A stretch of DNA of 64,000 nucleotides from Rikenella microfusus DSM 15922 (GTDB lineage Bacteria > Bacteroidota > Bacteroidia > Bacteroidales > Rikenellaceae), in the NCBI RefSeq assembly GCF_000427365.1, contig NZ_KE386488.1, positions 1,895,882 through 1,959,881 on the forward strand. Reading direction: 5' to 3'. Numbering within the stretch: position 1 is the first letter of the stretch; every line of letters begins with the position of its first letter. Shown piece after piece: positions 18,403-27,167 of this stretch. A program made the translations under genes and the position numbers. The notes beneath the pieces are model-generated. The model searched no databases. It saw only the letters and a list, made by a program, of their open reading frames with translations, and had not been told where the DNA came from.

Positions 18403-19146
18403 ATGAGAAAAACCGTATATGCGTTGCTCCTGGCCGTCCTCGCAGCCTGCGGGACGACCGGCGGGGCTGCGGCCCGCGAAAAATTCGACCGCGGCATCAC
18501 CGTGCAGACCTTCATGCCCAAAGGCGTGTGGTTCTTCGGCGGCAACATCTCCTATACGCAGCACGATAACGACGATTACACGATGTTCGGCCTGCTGAAA
18601 GATTTTTCCAGCCGGGGATACACGTTCGCCGTCCGTCCGCTGGCCGGCTATGCGTTTTCCAACAACCTTGCGGCGGGCCTTTCGTTCACCTACGAACGCA
18701 CCATGCTCCAGATCGACAACGTCAGCCTGTCGCTGGGAGACCTGAGCTTCGGTATTTCCGATTACTATAACATCGAACACGTTTATACCGGAACGATATT
18801 CCTGCGCAACTACATCAACCTGGGCAACAGCCGGCGGTTCGCCCTGATCAACGACCTGAAGCTCCAGCTCGGCGGCGGGCAGGGCAAAATGATCTCCGGT
18901 TCGGGCGACGACCTGAGCGGAACTTATACCAAAATTTACAAACTCGGCTTGGTGTGCTCGCCGGGCGTGGCCGTGTTCGTCAACGATTTCGCGGCCGTCG
19001 AAGCGACCATCGGCGTGCTCGGCTACCAGTATAAACGGACCGAACAGACCACCAACCAGATACACCACAGCTCGCGGGAGACCAGCAGCGCCAATTTCAA
19101 AATCGACATATTCTCCATCTCGTTGGGGATGACATTCTATTTATAG
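18403..19146 (+). CDS. Outer-membrane beta-barrel protein
   Basis: The 247-residue product starts with a signal peptide (MRKTVYALLLAVLAAC...), followed by repeated amphipathic beta strands with aromatic girdle residues (WFFGGNISYTQH, GYTFAVRPLAGYAF, LAAGLSFTYERT). It ends in ISLGMTFYL, with the C-terminal aromatic/hydrophobic signature typical of outer-membrane barrels. About eight to ten strands are expected. A cysteine at the end of the signal could alternatively be a lipobox. I chose ATG 18403, since the open frame upstream to 18319 has no signal features. It sits inside the lipoprotein operon and may anchor or export the lipoproteins; that is inference. Confidence 0.8.
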   Translation: MRKTVYALLLAVLAACGTTGGAAAREKFDRGITVQTFMPKGVWFFGGNISYTQHDNDDYTMFGLLKDFSSRGYTFAVRPLAGYAFSNNLAAGLSFTYERTMLQIDNVSLSLGDLSFGISDYYNIEHVYTGTIFLRNYINLGNSRRFALINDLKLQLGGGQGKMISGSGDDLSGTYTKIYKLGLVCSPGVAVFVNDFAAVEATIGVLGYQYKRTEQTTNQIHHSSRETSSANFKIDIFSISLGMTFYL

Positions 19147-19151
19147 GGACG

Positions 19152-20825
19152 ATGCGGAAGACGGATATGAAAAACGGATGCGGAAGAGCCGTCGCGGGCG
19201 GAGCGTTGGCGCTCGTCTTGCTGGCGACGGGCTGTATAAAGAACGACATACCCTACGAAACCGTGCTCGGCGATATTACCGAGATGGACATTCGCGGAGC
19301 CGAATCGCTCGCGCTGAACAGTTCCGACCGGACGATCGACCTCGTGCTGGCCGATACGGTGGACTTGCGCCGCGTGTTCCTGAACGATTTCAGGATCACG
19401 CCCGACGCCCGTATTATCGACAATGTGACCGGACAGGAGCTGGACACCCTCGATTCCTATTACCTCGATCTGACGCAGGGCGGCGCCGAATATGCGATAC
19501 CGGCCGACAAACCCTATACGTTTACGGTCGTTACCTATCAGGATTATCTCTGGACGCTCAAGGCCAGCCAGAATATCGTGCGGACGTTCGCGTTGGCCGA
19601 CGGGCAGCAGATCGGCGAAGCCAAGTTCAGCGCCACGGGGTACAGCGTGGTTGCCTATGTACCGGAAAGCGTGCCGCTGACGGACATTCATATCGAAGAG
19701 CTGAAGTTGGGGCCGTCGAACGCTACGATGGCATGGGTGCAGGCGGACGGGACGGTGGTGGAAAACGTGGACCCTGCGACGATCCGCGACTTTACGCTGC
19801 CGCAGCATTTTATCGTCCGGTTTTTCGACATCGAGCAGCTGTGGACCGTTTCGGTCGAGCAGTCGGCACAGTATATTACCGAGTTTACCGTGAACCCGTG
19901 GGCCAGATTTGCCTATTTGTCGGCGCAGGGGCTGACCTCGGCAGGGGATTGCGCTTTTCAGATCCGTAAGGCCGGCGCGGGCGACGACGCCTGGCAGAAT
20001 GTTCCGGACGTGGCGGTGGAAGGCGTGACTTTCACGGCGGTCGCCAAGGGGCTGGAGCCGGCCACGGACTATGAGGTGCGTGGGGTGATCAGCGACAATT
20101 ACGGCGATGCGACCGCTTTCACGACCGAGGCCGAGGTGGAAGTGCCGAACCTCAGTTTCGATAATTGGACGCAAAAGGGCAAGACCTGGTTCCCTAACGC
20201 CGATGCTGCTAATTCTTATTGGGCTACCGGAAATCAAGGCGTCACTATATATAAGGATTCCAATAGTATTCCTGTTGAAGGTGCGGGCAATACGGTGGAT
20301 GGAACGGGGAAGGCGGCCCGTTTGGAAACATTGGGGAATATCCTTATTGTAGATATTGCCGCTGGCAATCTGTTTACGGGGACTTACGAAACCAAGATGT
20401 CGGATCCGGCTTCCAGCGCGACGATGGGACGGCCTTATACGGGCCGGCCGACGCACATGACGGGCTGGTACAAATATACGCCGGCGGAGGTGACTACCGC
20501 GGGTAACAAATACAGTCGGGAGAAGCATCCGGATGCGGTGGGCAAGATGGACTATTGCACGATCTACATCCGTCTGGAGGATTGGGGCGGCGCGACCGAA
20601 CGGCCTGCCGATCCGAAGGTGATCGCTTATGCGGGGCTGGAGGACGATCAGGTCGTTTCGGACTACAAGCAGTTCGATCTGAAACTGGAATATTACGATC
20701 TGGAGACCAAACCTACTCATGTGGTGATCGTCGCTTCGTCCAGCCGTTACGGCGAGGATTTCTGCGGGGGTCCCGGCAGCGTGCTTTATGTGGACCAGTT
20801 CGCGCTGGGCTTCGATTACGATTGA
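19152..20825 (+). CDS. Surface lipoprotein with C-terminal PCMD domain
   Basis: The 557-residue lipoprotein (lipobox LLATGC, Cys near residue 33) has N-terminal beta-sandwich domains (about 40-230), then a short Fn3-like piece (GLEPATDYEVRGVISDNYGD, about 295-315) and a PCMD domain to the end. The PCMD is shown by VPNLSFDNW, NSYWATGNQG, HMTGWYKYTPAEV and DFCGGPGSVLYVDQFALGF. An internal ATG at 19167 (MKNGC) gives a more typical signal peptide and may be the real start. The stretch at about 20200-20350 is more AT-rich and uses less preferred codons than the rest, a possible sign of domain replacement. It is the last gene of the operon, followed by a strong terminator. Confidence 0.83.
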   Translation: MRKTDMKNGCGRAVAGGALALVLLATGCIKNDIPYETVLGDITEMDIRGAESLALNSSDRTIDLVLADTVDLRRVFLNDFRITPDARIIDNVTGQELDTLDSYYLDLTQGGAEYAIPADKPYTFTVVTYQDYLWTLKASQNIVRTFALADGQQIGEAKFSATGYSVVAYVPESVPLTDIHIEELKLGPSNATMAWVQADGTVVENVDPATIRDFTLPQHFIVRFFDIEQLWTVSVEQSAQYITEFTVNPWARFAYLSAQGLTSAGDCAFQIRKAGAGDDAWQNVPDVAVEGVTFTAVAKGLEPATDYEVRGVISDNYGDATAFTTEAEVEVPNLSFDNWTQKGKTWFPNADAANSYWATGNQGVTIYKDSNSIPVEGAGNTVDGTGKAARLETLGNILIVDIAAGNLFTGTYETKMSDPASSATMGRPYTGRPTHMTGWYKYTPAEVTTAGNKYSREKHPDAVGKMDYCTIYIRLEDWGGATERPADPKVIAYAGLEDDQVVSDYKQFDLKLEYYDLETKPTHVVIVASSSRYGEDFCGGPGSVLYVDQFALGFDYD

Positions 20826-20871
20826 GTGCCGTAGCCGGAAGGGACGGTGATCGGTCGGCAGACGACGGTAC

Positions 20872-20907
20872 GCGGCCCGGGCGGAATAGAGGTTCCGCCC
20901 GGGCCGC
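20872..20907 (+). terminator. Strong hairpin terminator of the lipoprotein operon
   Basis: A 15-bp perfect stem (20872-20886 with 20893-20907) with a 6-base loop is followed by TTGTTGT, 46 bases after the stop codon. Confidence 0.8.
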
Positions 20908-21043
20908 TTGTTGTGTCGGGACGGTGCGGGGTTTGGGCGCCCCGGAGGGGCGGGTTGTTCGTCGAAAGAGGGGGAGCAGGACTCGAATGGTTTCAGAGTT
21001 CTCCAAGGGACGGTATTCGGATCGGACGTCCTGCGGTCAGGAG

Positions 21044-21590
21044 GGAATCGCACATTCCCGGCGGGTTCTTTGCTTGCTTTCTTGCCCGCCCAAGAAAGCA
21101 AGTACCCCGTCGGCATGAGACATCCGGAAAACCGGGCCCGCGGCATAAGCGGGCGAAGAAAGAACAAACGTCTGTCGCCGACAGACGTGTAATTAACCCG
21201 ACGGTTTCGAATATATGGTTCCGTGCCAGCGGGCGGGCCGCAGCTTCCCGCAGCGGAGCCCGGTGCCGCTCGGCACTCGAGCCGGGCTGTAAGTACCTAT
21301 TCCCCGCAGACTGCGGCTTTTCGTAAAATCGTACGATTTTATGTAAAGTTCTCCCGATGTCAGCCCGGAGCCACCCCCGGCGCAGGGCTGCAACTCGCAA
21401 AGCTCGTTTTGCCCTCGCTGGCTCCGGGCTTTAACCTGCAAATTAGAAGTACGGTTAAATGGCAGGAACTTACTTTGCGACCTTTAGGTCGCGCGGACCG
21501 GAGTCATCCCCGGCGAAAGCCTGCAACTGCGCTGCGCTTGTTTTGGCTCCGCTGGCTCCGGCCATAAAATTAACCGCACGGTTTTCAGCG
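21044..21590. repeat. Family B composite repeat block, copy B1
   Basis: Most of the 970-base gap before pyrD is built from modules seen elsewhere in the window. Module 1 (about 21047-21197) recurs at 58566-58729 and in part at 52216-52285. Module 2 (about 21219-21330) recurs in diverged form at 49317 and 58131. Module 3 (21331-21458) is nearly identical to 49421-49540 and is inverted at 58236-58360. A diverged module 3 follows at 21461-21586. An 18-bp perfect palindrome centred on CGTACG (21325-21342) marks a module boundary. No gene is credible in the block, nor in 20908-21043 or 21591-21764. Confidence 0.75.
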
Positions 21591-21764
21591 TTGCCCATCG
21601 TATCCGATTCTCTTTACAAATCGGTTGTCGGACAGAACCGGACTGTCGGCCGCCCGGTTCCGTAAATTCCGAAAAATACGACCAGCGAGCACCGGCAGGG
21701 ACGGAACAGGTAACGGCAATGCCCCCGCACCGCCGCGACCCGAACAAAAACCTGAATTTTATAG

Positions 21765-21772
21765 TACCTTTG
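21765..21772 (+). promoter_or_regulatory. -7 box (TACCTTTG) of pyrD
   Basis: TACCTTTG fits TAnnTTTG exactly, 22 bases before the ATG. No TTG is seen at the right spacing. Confidence 0.55.
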
Positions 21773-21794
21773 CGACAGTTATAGCAGATACGAG

Positions 21795-22823
21795 ATGTAT
21801 AAATTTTTCCGTCCCCTTCTTTTCCGGTTGCAGCCCGAAACCATACACCACCTGACCGTCCGGACGTTGCGCATCCTGCACTTCGTCCCTTTCGCACGGG
21901 CGATCCTGCGGGCAGTCTATGTACGTCGTTCGCCCGTACTGGAACGCGAAGTGTTGGGGCTGAAATTTCCGAACCCCGTCGGTATGGCGGCCGGATTCGA
22001 CAAGGACGCCGAGGTTTACGATATGCTCGGGGCGCTGGGTTTCGGTTTCGTCGAAATCGGCACGGTAACCCCCAAACCGCAGAACGGAAATCCCAAACCG
22101 CGCTGTTTCCGCCTGCCTGCGGATCAGGCTATCATCAACCGGATGGGATTCAACAACCGCGGGGTGCAGAACGCGGTGCGGAACCTCAGACACCGCAAAC
22201 CCGGGCTGATCGTGGGAGGCAATATCGGGAAAAATACCCTGACGCCGAATGAACAGGCCCCCTGCGACTATCTGAAAGCCTTTCGGGCATTGTACGATTA
22301 TGTGGATTATTTCGTAGTGAATATCAGCTGCCCGAACGTCGCCTGTCTGACGGCCCTGCAAAGCAAAGCCTCGACCGTCGCCATACTCGAACCGCTCAAG
22401 GAGTTCCGTCAGGGGCAGAGCGATTACCGGCCCATTCTGCTCAAGATTTCGCCCGACCTGACCTTCGAACAGGTAGACCAGATGATCGAAGTGGTCGAAG
22501 AGTGTAAAATCGACGGAATCGTGGCGACCAATACCACCACCTCGCGCGAGGGGCTGAAAAGCGATCCGACGCGGGTCATGGAGATCGGCAAAGGCGGGCT
22601 GAGCGGCGGTCCGCTCACCCGGCGGTCGTGCGAAATGGTCCGTTATATCCACGAAAAAACGGAAGGCCGGCTGCCGATCATCGGCGTGGGCGGCGTGATG
22701 AGCGTCGGGGATGCCGAAGCGATGCTCGAAGCCGGAGCCTCGCTCGTACAAGTCTATTCGGGCCTGATTTACGAAGGGCCGGGATTCATGAAAAGGATTT
22801 GCAAACGGCTGATGGAAAAATAA
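21795..22823 (+). CDS. pyrD: Dihydroorotate dehydrogenase (quinone), class 2
   Basis: PyrD oxidises dihydroorotate to orotate in pyrimidine synthesis and passes electrons to quinone at the inner membrane. The 342-residue product has the class 2 layout: an N-terminal amphipathic helix pair (MYKFFRPLLFRLQPETIHHL), the FMN-site block NPVGMAAGFDKDAEVYD (residues 60-76) and the class 2 marker PKPQNGNPKPRCFRL with NRMGFNN. The catalytic loop reads NISCPN, with N176, C179 and N181. Class 2 enzymes usually have Ser at the position of C179, while Cys is the class 1 base. The C-terminal phosphate-binding GGVMSVGDAEAMLEAGASLVQVY is intact. Confidence 0.95.
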   Translation: MYKFFRPLLFRLQPETIHHLTVRTLRILHFVPFARAILRAVYVRRSPVLEREVLGLKFPNPVGMAAGFDKDAEVYDMLGALGFGFVEIGTVTPKPQNGNPKPRCFRLPADQAIINRMGFNNRGVQNAVRNLRHRKPGLIVGGNIGKNTLTPNEQAPCDYLKAFRALYDYVDYFVVNISCPNVACLTALQSKASTVAILEPLKEFRQGQSDYRPILLKISPDLTFEQVDQMIEVVEECKIDGIVATNTTTSREGLKSDPTRVMEIGKGGLSGGPLTRRSCEMVRYIHEKTEGRLPIIGVGGVMSVGDAEAMLEAGASLVQVYSGLIYEGPGFMKRICKRLMEK

Positions 22824-22933
22824 GAGGTTCGGATACTCCCCTGTCAGGCCGCCGAATCGTCCTGCCGCGGGATATTCCGGACCGGTAGTCTCCGTTTGCA
22901 GAAACGTTAGCGTTACATCAAGACCGGAAACAC

Positions 22934-24241
22934 ATGGTAAGCGTCGAATTGATTACGGTGGGCGACGAACTGCTGATCGGGCAGGTGATCGACACCAATT
23001 CGGCCTGGATCGGCCGGGAGTTGGGCCGGATCGGGGCACAGGTGGACCGTATCGTGTCGGTGCACGACACGGCGGCGGACATCGGGGATGCCGTCGGAGC
23101 GGCGTTGGAGCGGGCCGACGTGGTCATCATGACCGGCGGGCTGGGGCCGACCAAAGACGACATCACGAAGAAAACGTTGGCCGACCTGTTCGGCATGCGG
23201 CTCGTACGCAACCCGGACGTGTTCGAACACGTCCGTCGGATGACGGCCGAACGCGGGTTGGAATTCAACGAGCTGAACCAGGCCCAGGCATCCGTACCGG
23301 AGGGCTGTACGGTATTGCCGAACCGGGTGGGGACGGCTCCGGGAATGATGTTTTCCCGTCCGGACGGTGCCGGAGGCCGGGAAAAACTGCTTTTTTCGCT
23401 GCCCGGCGTGCCGTTCGAAATGAAAGAACTGGTGTCGGAACAGGTCGTCCCGATCGTCAAACGGCATTTCTCATTGCGGTCTGTGGTGCACCGGACGATG
23501 ATTACGTTCGGGCTGGCCGAATCGGCGATGGCGCTGGCCATCGCGCCGTGGGAAGAGGCGCTGCCCGGATGGCTGCACCTGGCTTATCTGCCCAACGCCC
23601 GCGGAATCCGGCTGCGCCTTTCGGCTTACGACGTGGACGAGACCTCCGCGACGGCCGAGATCGAAGCCCGGTTCGCCGCACTCAGGGAATACATTGCCCC
23701 TTATATGCTGGGATACGAACCCTCCAGCGTGGAGTCGGCCGTGGCCGCGCTGCTGCGGGAGAGGGGACGCACGCTGGCCGTGGCGGAATCCTGTACGGGT
23801 GGTTCGATTTCGGCCCGTATCACGGCTTTGGCGGGGGCTTCGGAATATTATCTGGGCGGGGTGACATCGTACAGCAACGAGGCGAAAGCGCGGCTGCTGG
23901 GAGTCTCCGTGCCGGATATCGAACGATTCGGGGCGGTAAGTGAGACGGTAGCGCGGCAGATGGCGGCCGGTGCTATGGAACGGTTCGGAGCCGACTACGC
24001 GGTCTCGACCACCGGCGTGGCGGGACCGGGCGGCGGGACGCCCGAAAAGCCGGTCGGGACGGTCTGGATGGCGATTGCCTGGCGGACGGAGAAGGGGGAA
24101 ACGAAAACCTCGGCCCGACTGATGCGTTTCAGCGAACTGCGCGAACAGAATATCGAACGGGCGGCGACGCACGCCCTCAATATGTTGCGCCTGCATCTGC
24201 TCGGGATGTCCGCAGCGTTCCAACAGACGGGCATGCTCTGA
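22934..24241 (+). CDS. cinA: CinA family protein, nicotinamide-nucleotide amidase / ADP-ribose pyrophosphatase type
   Basis: The 435-residue protein has both CinA domains. The N-terminal MoCF-like (COG1058) domain has GDELLIGQVIDTNSAWIGREL (residues 10-30) and VIMTGGLGPTKDDITK (about 64-79). The C-terminal PncC domain has AESCTGGSISARI, with the conserved Ser, and GVAGPGGGTPEKPVGTVW. CinA proteins recycle pyridine nucleotides, hydrolysing NMN to nicotinate mononucleotide. It is a single gene 110 bases after pyrD, with no terminator between them, so read-through from pyrD is possible. A bidirectional terminator follows. Confidence 0.95.
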   Translation: MVSVELITVGDELLIGQVIDTNSAWIGRELGRIGAQVDRIVSVHDTAADIGDAVGAALERADVVIMTGGLGPTKDDITKKTLADLFGMRLVRNPDVFEHVRRMTAERGLEFNELNQAQASVPEGCTVLPNRVGTAPGMMFSRPDGAGGREKLLFSLPGVPFEMKELVSEQVVPIVKRHFSLRSVVHRTMITFGLAESAMALAIAPWEEALPGWLHLAYLPNARGIRLRLSAYDVDETSATAEIEARFAALREYIAPYMLGYEPSSVESAVAALLRERGRTLAVAESCTGGSISARITALAGASEYYLGGVTSYSNEAKARLLGVSVPDIERFGAVSETVARQMAAGAMERFGADYAVSTTGVAGPGGGTPEKPVGTVWMAIAWRTEKGETKTSARLMRFSELREQNIERAATHALNMLRLHLLGMSAAFQQTGML

Positions 24242-24377
24242 ATGCCTGTAGGTTGCCAAAACCGGCAGGGGGCGGTTGAACTCCGGTTTCGGTAGGCATG
24301 GGGCGATTGATCCCCGTGACCTCATACTGATTTCCCGGACCGTTTCTCGCAGCGTATCAGATATTTCCCGATATATA

Positions 24378-24425
24378 AAAAACCGCCGTGGCCGGATATA
24401 TGCATATCCGGCCACGGCGGTTTTT
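24378..24425. terminator. Bidirectional terminator between cinA and the cysteate synthase
   Basis: A 22-bp perfect stem (24378-24399 with 24404-24425) has a 4-base loop and A-run/T-run flanks, so it can end transcription from both convergent genes. Confidence 0.95.
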
Positions 24426-24512
24426 ATAGTCGGAGCGGAACCTGCTCCCGACATCGGACAGTCCGTTCTCCCCTCTTCCGTGCCGAAACGGACGACCGCC
24501 GCCTCGGACGTT

Positions 24513-25811
24513 TTATGCTTTGGCGAAAAGTTTTTCGACCGTGCGTATCACGTAATCCGGTTTCGGGTCGAGCGGGAAAACGTGGTGCGGTTTGAGGTAC
24601 CACAGCTCCTTGTTCCGTTGGAAATGGCGTTCTCCGCCGCCCGTAACGTTCAGCATCACGATTTTTTCCGGATCGACCTTGCCGTCGCGGACAGCCTGGA
24701 TCAGCGTCGCCAGCGCGACCCCGGCCGCCGAATAGATGTCCACCCCTTCCAGTTCTTCGAACAGGTGCCGCGCCGCGCGGGCCTCTTCGTTCGTGGCAAC
24801 CAGGATATCGCCGTCGGTCGCTTTCAGCGCGTCGTAAAGCCCGCCGCGCACGCTGTACGGCGGTTTGCGGTTCGAGAGTACTTTCGCGTCGATCGCTTCG
24901 GCGTCGGCCCGGGCCTGGTCGGCATCGTAGGCGAGCATCTCGCGGCTGCCGGCCCGCCAGGCATCGTACATCGGCACGAAGGGGATGTTCTGGGATACCA
25001 TCAGCCGCATCGTCTTGTTTCCGAAGCGGCCGTCTTCGTTGAGGCGCAGGTTGGCTTCCCAGGCCGCGATCGCCCCCGTGCCGCTGCCCACGGCCTGGAA
25101 ATAGTAATCCGGTATTTCGCCGATGGTCGTGGCGGCCGACAGCACCGTCGTGGCCATGCCGTCGCGCCGGGCGACGTTCTTCGCGCCCCCCTCGGCATAG
25201 AACAGGGACGATTGCAGGGCGAGGTTGCTCAGGTGGATGGCGTCGAAATAGTCGCCGCCCGTCTGCGGCGCGATCAGTTTGACGCACGGGTCGAGCGGAG
25301 CGTCGAACCAGAGCGCGTTTATATTCTCTTCCGGTACCGAAAGCAGCAGCGGAATCTTGTTGTCGGAACATACCTTGGCGAACGCCCGCGCCGTGTTTCC
25401 GGCCGACGCGACCACCAGAATCCGTTTTTCGTTTTCGGCCCGGCGGGCGCAGACATTGTAGGCTTCGGTCTCTTTGAACGAACAGGTGGTCATCCGCGCC
25501 CCCACTTGGGGAAAATAGCCGCTGAAAGTGATATAGAGGTTTTTCAACCCCAGATGGGCGGCCAGCCTGACGCTTTTGTAGGTGACGGGCGCATGGCTTC
25601 CCCGGAGCATCCGGCGGACAGGCAGCCAGTCGCAGAAACGGTAGATGCCGTAGTCTTCGCTCCGGACGTTGAGCCGTTTGCTGGCGTAGTTGGTACGTAT
25701 GAGCGAGGGTTCGGGGGTCTGCGGATCGTCGAGCATCCAGCCTTCGTCTTCGAATTCGCGGCCGGTGGCCACGTTGGTCAGGGTGTAGCGGGTGGGTTTG
25801 AAATTCTCCAT
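24513..25811 (-). CDS. Cysteate synthase (threonine-synthase-like PLP enzyme)
   Basis: The 432-residue protein is a fold-type II PLP enzyme related to threonine synthase. The PLP lysine is K113 in TTCSFKETEAYNV; true threonine synthases usually have a SFKDR-type motif, and the KETEA variant fits the cysteate synthase group (O-phospho-L-serine plus sulfite gives L-cysteate). Other signs are VVASAGNTARAFAKV (substrate asparagine loop) and NVTGGGERHF near the C-terminus. In Alistipes, cysteate feeds sulfonolipid (capnine/sulfobacin) synthesis. I chose the ATG at 25811: the longer open frame to 26744 covers the mnmH gene antisense. It is monocistronic with its own -7 box. A divergent threonine synthase remains possible. 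Confidence 0.78.
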   Translation of the reverse strand: MENFKPTRYTLTNVATGREFEDEGWMLDDPQTPEPSLIRTNYASKRLNVRSEDYGIYRFCDWLPVRRMLRGSHAPVTYKSVRLAAHLGLKNLYITFSGYFPQVGARMTTCSFKETEAYNVCARRAENEKRILVVASAGNTARAFAKVCSDNKIPLLLSVPEENINALWFDAPLDPCVKLIAPQTGGDYFDAIHLSNLALQSSLFYAEGGAKNVARRDGMATTVLSAATTIGEIPDYYFQAVGSGTGAIAAWEANLRLNEDGRFGNKTMRLMVSQNIPFVPMYDAWRAGSREMLAYDADQARADAEAIDAKVLSNRKPPYSVRGGLYDALKATDGDILVATNEEARAARHLFEELEGVDIYSAAGVALATLIQAVRDGKVDPEKIVMLNVTGGGERHFQRNKELWYLKPHHVFPLDPKPDYVIRTVEKLFAKA

Positions 25812-25890
25812 TCCGTAGGTTTTGTTGTTTCGCGTCAGCAACCGTTTCCGGGAGTGCCGTTTTCGTTCCTGTGCGGAAATATCGCAGGGA

Positions 25891-25898
25891 CAAAGGTA
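25891..25898 (-). promoter_or_regulatory. -7 box (TACCTTTG, minus strand) of the cysteate synthase
   Basis: On the minus strand TACCTTTG matches the consensus exactly, about 80 bases upstream of the ATG. The -33 element is unclear. Confidence 0.55.
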
Positions 25899-26081
25899 CG
25901 AAAAACACTTCGCCACGGGAATGGGTATAAATACCCATATCCGGGATACGGGAGCATGGTGCGAAGGGTGGCGGGAGAGACGGAAACGGTACCGCCGAGG
26001 GAAATTTTCTGTAACTTTACCGGGAAATCGTCCTCTGCCCCGCTGATACGGCGGCCGGGGGACGGGTAATTGTCCGAATCC

Positions 26082-27167
26082 ATGAAACAGACGCTCGCGG
26101 CAGATGAGTTCCTGGACGAAAGCAGGCACGGCGTGCTGATCGACGTGCGCAGTCCCGGCGAATACCGTGCGGGGCATATTCCCGGCGCGGAGAGCCTGCC
26201 CCTGTTTTCGGACGCCGAACGGGCCGAAGTGGGGACGATTTATACCCGCGTGGGGCGGAACGAGGCCGTGGAACGCGGATTGGAGATCGTGGGGCCGAAG
26301 ATGGCCGGGTTCGTGCGTACGGCGCGTACGCTGGCGGCCGGAAAGACATTGTATGTCTATTGCTGGCGCGGGGGGATGCGTAGCGGCAGCATGGCGTGGC
26401 TGCTGCGTACGGCGGGTATGCCTGCCGTCGTGCTCGAAGGCGGGTACCGGGCTTACCGGCGGTCGTTCGCCGGATTGCTGGCCTCGAAGCCGTGGCGGAT
26501 GATCGTGGTCGGAGGCTTTACCGGCTGCGGAAAGAGCGACGTGCTCCGGGCGATGGCCGAAAGGGGGGAACAGGTACTCGACCTGGAGGCGTTGGCGAAC
26601 CACAAAGGTTCCGTTTTCGGGGCGCTGGGGCAGCAGGAACAACCCACTACCGAGGAGTTCATTAACCGGATACACCATGTTTTCCGGAGTTTGGACCCTT
26701 CGCGGACGGTCTGGGTCGAAGGTGAGAGCCAGACGATCGGCCACGTAACGGTGCCGGTCGAGCTATTCCGGATGATGCAGGCGGCGCCGCTGGTACTTTT
26801 TTCGTTGGACCGTGCCGCGCGTCTGCGGCGGCTGGTGGCCGAATACGGCGGTTTCCCGGCGGACGAGCTGGCCGGAGCGTTCGGCAAAATCGCCAAGCGG
26901 TTGGGAGACGGCTATCCGCGGGCGTTGCAATGTCTTCGGGCCGGGCGGATCGAAGAGGCCGCCACGGTCGCGATGAACTATTACGATAAATGTTACACGC
27001 GGTCGATCGGCAGGGAGAACCGGTCGTTTACGGAGTTCTTCATGCCGGAGGACGATCCGGCGCGGGCAGCGGAGTTGTTGATCGAACGGTTCGCTGACGG
27101 GGTGCGCCCGTCGCCGGACGCGGCTCGGCCGGGAAAGGATGAACGAAAGACAATCAACAGAGGATGA
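26082..27167 (+). CDS. mnmH: tRNA 2-selenouridine synthase (MnmH/SelU)
   Basis: MnmH replaces sulfur by selenium in 2-thiouridine at the wobble base of Lys, Glu and Gln tRNAs, using selenophosphate and a geranylated intermediate. The protein (361 residues from this ATG) has an N-terminal rhodanese domain with DVRSPGEY and the catalytic cysteine C94 in YVYCWRGGMRSGSM. A P-loop ATPase-like domain follows with GGFTGCGKS at residues 144-152. Upstream is a TAACTTTA sequence (26012-26019) close to the -7 consensus. An in-frame TTG at 26070 is a less likely start. It opens the selenium operon and its stop overlaps the next start (ATGA). Confidence 0.95.
   Translation: MKQTLAADEFLDESRHGVLIDVRSPGEYRAGHIPGAESLPLFSDAERAEVGTIYTRVGRNEAVERGLEIVGPKMAGFVRTARTLAAGKTLYVYCWRGGMRSGSMAWLLRTAGMPAVVLEGGYRAYRRSFAGLLASKPWRMIVVGGFTGCGKSDVLRAMAERGEQVLDLEALANHKGSVFGALGQQEQPTTEEFINRIHHVFRSLDPSRTVWVEGESQTIGHVTVPVELFRMMQAAPLVLFSLDRAARLRRLVAEYGGFPADELAGAFGKIAKRLGDGYPRALQCLRAGRIEEAATVAMNYYDKCYTRSIGRENRSFTEFFMPEDDPARAAELLIERFADGVRPSPDAARPGKDERKTINRG

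Noticed and set aside
20847-21567. Several overlapping frames in the repeat block before pyrD
   Set aside because: They fall within modules that recur elsewhere without frame conservation.
24513-26744. Reading the cysteate synthase as a 743-residue protein
   Set aside because: The extra N-terminal part is antisense to mnmH and a repeat-free spacer, has no homology features, and a -7 box lies just upstream of the shorter start.
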